Origin: Bolinopsis microptera | Lineage: Eukaryota; Ctenophora; Tentaculata; Lobata; Bolinopsidae | Length of the DNA stretch: 64,000 nt | Direction of reading: 5' to 3' | Assembly (NCBI RefSeq): GCF_026151205.1 | Contig: NC_087072.1 | Coordinates: 6,434,084 to 6,498,083, forward strand | Shown: positions 57,010 to 64,000 of the stretch, piece by piece | Numbering within the stretch: position 1 is the stretch's first letter | How the letters are laid out: every line of letters begins with the position of its first letter | Notes under the pieces: model-generated | Database searches by the model: none | Told to the model about the DNA's origin: nothing | The model's input: the letters and a program-made list of their open reading frames with translations, nothing else | Program-made: the position numbers and the translations under genes

Positions 57010-57612
57010 GTTGCCGTCACCAATAACATATGCATTTTGTAGATAATGTATCATGTTGTATATTAATACGAAAAAGATATTTGAGACGAAACTATGCTGT
57101 AATGCTGTGGTACAGTCCTATGTTATCAGGACACTTTCTTTGAAAGGGGGTCAATGCACTCAGAACATGTTGGAATGTTGTGCTGGAAAACTCGAAGCAG
57201 CATGATAGGAACACTTCGTTATCTGAAGAAAAGATTATAGCGCTCTTGAAATATGGGTAAATAGCACCTTAGCACGTTTTAAGAGGCAGTTTCTGTGTTA
57301 TCATATCAAAATTCAAATGTTATCCGTTATCGGAACGACATTGTGGTGGTTTTGTTGTCGTATTACGTTGGGTGAGTGTTTTACATATCAATCGGCTGTA
57401 TCTTCAACTTCGGTTGGGATGGATATTTTTTAATACGATAAAAATTGCCCACTAACAAATACTGTTAACTTCCAGCTATCAGTTTGTTCTCTTGTACTAC
57501 ATAATAATGTTGTGATCTAGAACAGTTGATTTCACGCTGATAAGAATTTTGTATTGATTTATATATTTGTATTGTGATTAATTTACTGATTAATACTGAT
57601 TTCTTCTAGACG
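57010..57612. other. Upstream region of LicD-like copy 3
   Basis: No exon was found. The TTCTTCTAG just before the ATG at 57613 could be an acceptor for a 5' UTR intron. Confidence 0.35.
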
Positions 57613-60260
57613 ATGAACCTTATTTTCCCCAACGACATATCGTACACAGAATTTAAAGCAAAAAATCGTGTATACTGGAGGATTCTGACGGATAGATTTT
57701 GGAAATGGTTATTTATAGCAGGATTCATCTTTGGACTGTACATTTGGATTAATCTAAGGTTTGAAAACAACTACAGTACAAAACAAGTTTTTGCAATAAG
57801 ATTGTTATGCAATGAAAAAGTGTCTGTTTCCAAGTACCAGTTAGAAACTTACAAGTACCTGCCATTTGCAATAGCAGCTACTCAATCGAACTCTTTATTA
57901 ATGTGGTGATGTTTGAATTCAGGTGGAGTAGTTGGTATGGAACAGAACTAGAACCTAGATGTCAAGTTCCTGCAGATGAGTTGGAAGATATGAGAACAAT
58001 TGGACGTCAAACGAAAGATATCCTTGATAAACATAGTGAGTTTTGAATGGCATTTTCTAATCGTTAGCGGTTAGTCGTGTCCTGATAACTTGTTATCGTG
58101 GTTAAGGGGGCAGGGGGGGTCTTCATGGAAATTTTCTCAAAATCGACTTTTTAGTTGTTTCTGATAGATGGGAGTGATATCTATCAGATGCTTTTAATCC
58201 GATAGAAAAATATTGCTCCTAGCAGAAATTATTGCCGGTAGAAGGTCAGCGCTTGTGTGTAATTGTATTGCGCGAGCGATTTTTGATCGCGTGCCCTAAA
58301 AATCGAGTCTAAAAATCTATCTCCTCCTACATTTTTTGAGTAATCACCCTCAAACTTTCAGGATATGTTCTGAGGATCATTTAGAAGGGATTGTCCAGGC
58401 AAAATTTTGAGAGGCCTTTAAACATTTTTAATTCGATTTTTAAAATCTTGGACCTCGAAAAATCGTCAAAAAACCAGGTCCAAGATTTTCAAAATCGAAT
58501 AAAAAATGTTTAAAGGTCTATCTCAAAATTTTGCCTGGACAATCTCTTCTAAATGATCCCTAGAACATATCCTGAAAGTTTGGCCCCCCAAGTTTGAGGG
58601 TGATTGCTCAAAAAATGTAGGAGGAGATTTTTAGACTCGATTTTCAGGGCACGCGATCAAAAATCGCTTGCGTAATACAATTACACACAAGCGCTGACCT
58701 TCTACCGGCGATTATTTCTGCTATGAGCAATATTTTTCTATCGGATTCTATTTAATTTAAAAGCATCTGATAGATATCACTCCCATCTATCAGAAACAAC
58801 TAAAAAGTCGATTTTGAGAAAATTTCCATGAAGACCCCCCCCCTGCCCCCTTAACCTTGACCTCCCAACAAAATCGTTTCAAACCTCTGTCTAGTTTCTA
58901 GTGTCTGGTGAGTGTACGCATGACTGCAGTACTGTGATGTTGTCAATGTTTTGCTTGATGTATTAAAAGTAATAGTATGCATTATTTCAGATATGACGTA
59001 TGTGTTAGGCTTTGGGTCATTATGGGGAGCCCTAAGAACTGGTGACATTTTACCTTGGGACATTGATATCGATCTTTGTAAGTAACCCTAACCCAGTTTT
59101 ACTGTCATCCTGCAAAAATCGAATGCAGGGATATGATTTGCTCGTCCAATAAGGGGCAAACATACTTTTAGAATTTTGAAATACGAATATTAAAATACGG
59201 ATATTAAAATACGAATATTAAACTACGAATATTAAAATACGAATATGATAATACAATAAATAATGTAATGTAGTTTGTTCTCAAAGCTTTCACCGCTTGA
59301 ATGATTTTTTTGAAAGCAGCATTTGAGTAATATTTACATTATAAGCAATTTGGAATGTTATAAAATACTTTATTTCATTTCATATTATATTTTGTTGGGA
59401 TTGGTTTAATTCTGAAACACTTCTTTCGGCAGTTGTGATACTGGATAGAAATTCGGATATAATGGGAAGTATTGAATTTCTAATGGGAGACATGAAAGAA
59501 CAGGGTATGGATGTTTATTACCGTGGCTGGGGTGGTATTATTCAGGGCTACTCCCCTGTCTATCATTCACAGGTAGGGCACAAATGTTTATAACTTTCTG
59601 ACAAAAACGTACCAGAATCCAGATTGTATAAACTTAAATGTTCACGTGACATTGAATTAATATTGCATTGGACGTTATTAAGTCTTTAAAATAAACTTCA
59701 ATAGAAAATACTGGAGAGGGGAAGAACATGTTGTTTATCACTTATCAGCTCTTTTCAGATTGATCTGTCATTCTGGTGTGACTACTACGGTTCGGGTACG
59801 ATGCACAGATGTTCAGGGTGGGAGACATACATCTTTTGGGCGAATCACAGATCAAAATACATTTTCCCAGCGAGACTTGTAAAGACTCCTCTTCCTACCA
59901 TGGAGTTTATAAATAGGTAATCCGTGGTTAATTCTGCTGATGTCAATTGAGCTATATTATTTAAATATTGGGCACGATAATTAGTAATTATGCTCACTAA
60001 TGCATTTTATGATATACATTTTTGAACTAGTACTATACCTATATTTTTGAGCTATTTTGAGCTACTATTAGCGTTTTAAAACTGACCATTATGGAGGCAT
60101 AACATTCCTAAGATTGTTTAAACGCCAGGAAATTATTCAAAACAATAATATCATAGTACTCTTCCACAGGACTTGGACTGTTCCCAGAGAAGGAATAGAA
60201 CTGCAGAAATACCACTATCCAAAAGATTGGTGGAAAGTGGCTAAACCAAGGGGTTGTTAG
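57613..60260 (+). CDS. LicD/fukutin-like transferase, copy 3 (244 aa)
   Basis: Exons 57613-57758, 57923-58035, 58991-59077, 59433-59572, 59759-59916, 60170-60260. Exon lengths are again identical to copies 1 and 2. The anchor reads WLFIAGFIFGLYIWI and the core LGFGSLWGALRTGDILPWDI with WDIDID intact. It differs from the other two in exon 4, where YYRDW becomes YYRGWGG, and KSQ becomes HSQ. Intron 2 (58036-58990) is filled by a 750 bp inverted repeat. A poly(A) signal AATAAA is at 60517. The last exon is almost identical to that of copy 1 (PREGIELQKYHYPKDWWKVA), suggesting recent duplication or gene conversion. Confidence 0.87.
58100..58856. repeat. 757 bp near-perfect inverted repeat inside an intron of LicD-like copy 3
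   Basis: GGTTAAGGGGGCAGGGGGG at the left end matches the reverse complement of the right end (CCCCCCCTGCCCCCTTAACC). Arms of about 365 bp follow with few mismatches, meeting near 58465 at a loop of about 20 nt (between TTGGACCT and AGGTCCAAG). No reading frame of note lies inside. In the pre-mRNA of the gene it would form a very long duplex. Confidence 0.93.
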
Positions 60261-61516
60261 GTTTATATTTAAGTAGGCAATTTTTGGTGGTGTTTAACAA
60301 AACATTCTGTTCTTTTTATGTTTTCAAACTAAAACTTTGATAAAAAATTTGTAGAAACTCGTTGTTTATAAATTCATACTCAAATCGTTATAGTGTTTAA
60401 GTATTTTGATAGTTTTGTTTTGTTTATAGACATGTTCATTGGAAGTTGAGGATATTGGTATTGTTAGTTACCCTATTAAAAGGTCTGGTGTAGTTAATAG
60501 TTATCTTTGTCACATTAATAAACCCTTGTTGGTTATGATAATCGTCTCATCCTGTAGGAAAACCTAAAATTAAATACGACAGGCACAAAAATCTTTACTA
60601 TAAACATGTACTGTGACGAAATAAATATGGACCTGCCGTTTTTGACCATATTTTCGAGTCTCCAGTTGATAGGATGGGTACATATGACAATAACCTAAAT
60701 GTTCTACGACTTTTATTCGTCAAGTGGTACTCCCAATTTAATTCCGTCACACATTTAAGAAAATATATGAGGAATGTTTAAAACACAGTAGGCACAAACA
60801 AGTAAATACTAAATCGTAATCAATGTCTTAAAATTTGTCAATATATTATTTTTGCAGAAACATTCTCATTTTTGAAAAGAGTAGCTTGTAATTTAGTGAA
60901 ATTTTGTATAATTATAACCATTTATAGGAATTTTTTGAAATATCTATGCTATTCTATAACATAATATTATGTAAGTCTTACCTAAAATATTGTCAAAGCG
61001 GTGTTTAGGAATTAAATAAAATGTGGACAATAATTTAAGTAACTAATGTTTTTAAATCCTAATCGTATTGTATTTAATAACAGTATTTCTATGTTTACCA
61101 ATTGGGTGGTATTTGTTTATAAACATTTGTTTATAAACAAATAAATGTATAATTCTAGTGAGTATAGAAAGTTTTTCTATGTATATTGTGCAATGTGCAC
61201 ATTTTTGTTTTCGCTGTGGTGGTGTGGGTTATGTTTGTATTTAAGAGTATTTCAAAATACTGTTTTTTTACTGTTAGGTTTTTAAATAATATATATATTA
61301 TAGTACATGAAATATATAGTACATGAAATGTTTTAATTAACTTAATTTAAATATAATATAGATACTTGTTAGACCTACAATCTACATGGTATTGTAAACT
61401 AGAGTAGATTAGTTGATAGAAATGGTTGTAAATGTCTAATACAAATTATAAAGTTCTGTATTCCACAATATATAACCTAAAAATGTTGTGTCTTTTCATT
61501 ACTCTATTTCAGTACA
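60261..61516. other. AT-rich intergenic region, no gene seen
   Basis: Contains the 3' region of LicD-like copy 3 and simple AT-rich sequence. A short palindrome (AACATTTGTTTATAAACAAAT) lies near 61122. Confidence 0.5.
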
Positions 61517-61865
61517 CAGTATTCTCCCTCTATAACGCGGTTTTCGCATTTAAAAAACTTGGTCTACAGGGGGACTGCGTTATAAAGGGGATAATTTATT
61601 TTCGCGCTAAAATTAGCTCTGACGCCACGTCAGACTGACGAGTGACGTGCGCCAATTGGCACGTAGGTGGAAGCTATTATGCATTTTAGAGATAAGAGAC
61701 AACATTGATAAATCAGATGATCTAAGATAATATCATGTGAACGAAATTGCAGGATGTTATTATTATTTCGTTCCAACAAATAAGGATGAAAAACTTTACC
61801 GGAAAAAATCACGTTTTACAGAGGGACTGCGTTATACAGAGGCGCGTTGTAGAGGGGGAATACTG
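61517..61865. mobile_element. 349 bp MITE with CAGTATTC...GCG termini
   Basis: The inverted ends are CAGTATTCTCCCTCTATAAC then GCG at the left, and CGCGTTGTAGAGGGGGAATACTG at the right. Second inner copies (GGGACTGCGTTATAAAGGGG and GAGGGACTGCGTTATACAGA) occur near each end. This is a pogo/Tigger-like terminal type. There is no coding capacity. Confidence 0.75.
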
Positions 61866-62060
61866 CCGAACATAATATGATCATTGATCATCGCCTTAAA
61901 TTATAGTTTTGCACTTACTGAATAATCCTGAATTTTTCCATATTCTCTACTAATTGGAATAATTAGTTTAAATGTCTTATAATGACCATCAAACTGATTT
62001 ACTAAACTCATCAGTCATCACACCAAACTGTATATTAATTTGAATCACAAATTCAGCCTG

Positions 62061-63794
62061 ATGGGTCAAGGAACATCAGCTTATGATCAGTCGGAACTGG
62101 CCGAGTTTCAAGATCTGACGTATTTCACAAAACGTGAAGTGTTGCAGTAAGTTATTGTTATAGTTTTACGCTAGAACAGTTAAATTTATTTCTCATCTAT
62201 TCAGCTTCGTGCGATGAATCTCGACAAAATAGTACTATTAGAATTCTTTTTGACCAACTTATCAAAGTGATATTTGATTTGAAAAGTTATTTCTAGTTTC
62301 TAATTTAATTGACAAGGAAAGGCTGCAAATTATCAAGCTTAAGCTTTTCAGTGTTCATAAAAGATTCGGGGAGCTTGCCCCTGAAAAGATGAAGCTACAT
62401 GGCAGGAATCCTACCTTAGCTAAAGAAGATATCTTAGCACTTCCTGAACTCGCAGTAAATATTTTGTTTCTTTCAAAATCAACTTGTACGGTATAATCTT
62501 ATGATATACTGGAGGACTGATAAGTAAACGCTAGAGCAGGTTATTTGCTGGTTCACCTGGTTGGAATGCTATGACATGAGAGGGGATGGTTCAAATAATA
62601 TGACGTCATCATTTTAAGGGGAGGAAGTAATAATATGCTCTCTGTAGTCTGCTACCATGACTTACCTAACAACTTCCTACTTCAGGCTAATCCCTTCAAA
62701 GAACGTATACTAGAGGTGTTCTCAGACACAGGTGACGGACACATGAACTTTGAGCAGTTCCTGGACATGATGAGTCAGTTAAGCAGCAAGGTTAGTATTC
62801 CTTTACCTCATTGTTTAAAGGTTAGTATTCCTTTACCTCATTGTTTAAAGGTTAGTATTCCTTTACCTCATTGTTTAAAGGTTAGTATTCCTTTACCTCA
62901 TTGTTTAAAGGTTAGTATTCCTTTACCTCATTGTTTAAAGTCCTGCTTCTTTGTGTGTAAATCAGATGACAGGCCCGTTATAATCTCGTATCTACAGACG
63001 TAAGATAGACTGTGTGTGTCGTGAGGCTGTTAGTGCTTTAGTGTTGACTATCAACTATCTTACATTTAAATGATAGCTGATATTTCTTACTATCATCATT
63101 CATCAGCAGATAGAACACAGTATTAGTAGTAGTACTGTCTGAAATATAAGTATTATTTAATAAAATCTAGTGTTTTGAGTTTTGTCGTATCAAACCATTG
63201 TTCGGATATAGTAGTCACTCAATATGAGCCGGTAGAAATGGTAGATTTCAAGATAAAGAAAGCTGCACAAATCAACACATATATCAATGTATGAATGTAC
63301 AATGTATATTGTACATTGTCTAGTTTGCTTTATACATTTTGGGTTGCACCACTTGAAATGCGAACTGTTTATTCAGACAAAGCTACTACAGTGAAGTAAT
63401 TATATATTTTAATCCTGATAATATGTCCTTTAGATTACTCTGGTTTGATCTATTTGCATTTATATCTTCGGAATATTGTAGCTTTCAATACTCCAATACG
63501 TCCATTGCACCAACTTACCTTTTTGAGTTTTTGATAGGAATGTGCTCCTTGAGTGTTCTCAATGCACGTGGTCATTATATAATGGCTAGATAATGTGTAC
63601 GAGCATTGTTAACTGTACTACTGTAAAATAGGCTTTATATTGTCTCTCTCTATTGAGGTATGGTGTGTACACGGTTATTGTTGTGGTCAAGTGACGCGTG
63701 AGTCTCATTAATGTGGGGTTAACTCTTGTCACTAATAGTGTAATGTTTCAGGCTCCCTTGGAAACAAAGATAGACTTCGCTTTCAAGATATACG
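62061..63794 (+). CDS. CIB-family (calcium and integrin-binding) EF-hand protein, 5' exons only
   Basis: Exons 62061-62146, 62352-62454, 62686-62790, 63752-63794; the rest lies beyond the window. The start reads MGQGTSAY, with Gly2 and Ser6 suited to N-myristoylation, as in CIB proteins. AEFQDLTYFTKREVL, then HKRFGELAP, then LPELAANPFKERILEVFS, then FEQFLDMMSQLSS and FAFKIYD match the order and spacing of CIB1-3. The first EF-like loop (SDTGDGHMNFE) is close to, but not, a canonical Ca-binding loop, as is usual for this family. CIB proteins bind integrin tails, kinases or TMC channel complexes. Which paralogue this is cannot be decided. The donor of exon 3 is multiplied by a minisatellite. 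Confidence 0.85.
62791..62940 (+). repeat. Perfect 30 bp x 5 minisatellite starting at a splice donor
   Basis: GTTAGTATTCCTTTACCTCA plus TTGTTTAAAG is repeated five times without change. The array begins exactly at the donor of CIB exon 3 (CAAG/GTTAGT). Each later junction reads AAAG/GTTAGT, so up to five equivalent donors lie 30 nt apart, in frame. Confidence 0.95.
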
Positions 63795-64000
63795 GTAAGT
63801 CTTTGCTAGGGGAATGTACAGAGTACATTACAGTTATACATTTAAAGCAAGCATTCAGGAAATGTAGCAACATGTTGCAGACTGCACATTGTGGAGTCAA
63901 GACAGTGGTTACTGTGTTTACACACATAACAGTTCAACTTATTTTAATATTTTGAAACAGTGTGTGTTTACATCAACCTACATAAAATACAAAAGTAACA
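63795..64000 (+). other. Intron of the CIB-like gene to the window end
   Basis: The donor TACG/GTAAGT at 63794 is clear. No further exon is seen before the window ends. Confidence 0.5.

Noticed and set aside
57613..57909. A 98-codon frame extending past the first exon of LicD-like copy 3
   Set aside because: The continuation is intron read-through; the donor at 57758/57759 matches the other two copies.
1..64000. Bacterial-style features such as CRISPR arrays, operons or Shine-Dalgarno sites
   Set aside because: The window is clearly eukaryotic (spliced genes, non-LTR elements); the tandem repeats seen lack the alternating unique spacers of CRISPR arrays.

Overview
The window looks like animal (metazoan) nuclear DNA: AT-rich, with small exons bounded by GT-AG introns, dense transposon debris, and genes for a homeodomain protein, a rhodopsin-type receptor, MAF1, a CIB-family protein and LicD/fukutin-type transferases. 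The 5S rRNA gene and the transposon types fit a cnidarian, perhaps a hydrozoan. That placement is inference, not proof. All multi-exon models were built by eye. They were kept only where splice sites and codon phases agree across every junction and the total coding length divides by three.

Layout. 1-4700: dispersed and tandem repeats, a Merlin-like element holding a transposase fragment, and a pogo-type MITE. 4802-21342 (+): a 15-exon gene for a coiled-coil protein with a C-terminal kinesin-14-like domain whose nucleotide-binding motifs are all lost. Its 10 kb intron holds an intronless coiled-coil gene (-) and an intronless GPCR gene (+). A later 1.5 kb intron holds an intronless homeobox gene (-). 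23913-28206 (-): a seven-exon MAF1 gene (RNA polymerase III repressor) with an apparently intact 5S rRNA gene, itself a polymerase III gene, inside intron 4 on the same strand. 28475-48300: a transposon-rich block. It holds a near-complete CR1-like retrotransposon with a -1 slippery heptamer in its ORF overlap, a mariner-like element with long inverted repeats, retrotransposon fragments, and a second non-LTR element whose ORF1 joins an AlkB-like dioxygenase to an SGNH esterase. That second element is interrupted by a hAT insertion carrying a BED finger.

48502-60260 (+): three tandem LicD/fukutin-like genes, each with six exons of exactly the same lengths (146, 113, 87, 140, 158, 91 nt; 244 aa). 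They are probably type II membrane, Golgi-type phospho-sugar or phosphocholine transferases. Two very long foldback hairpins lie here, one between genes 2 and 3 and one inside an intron of gene 3. 62061-64000 (+): the first four exons of a CIB-type EF-hand gene. A perfect 30 bp x 5 minisatellite there begins exactly at an exon's donor site and copies that donor in frame.

The most notable points are the 5S gene inside MAF1, the AlkB-esterase retrotransposon ORF1, the HIV-type slippery heptamer in a non-LTR element, the kinesin-14 pseudo-motor hosting three nested genes, and the donor-multiplying minisatellite.
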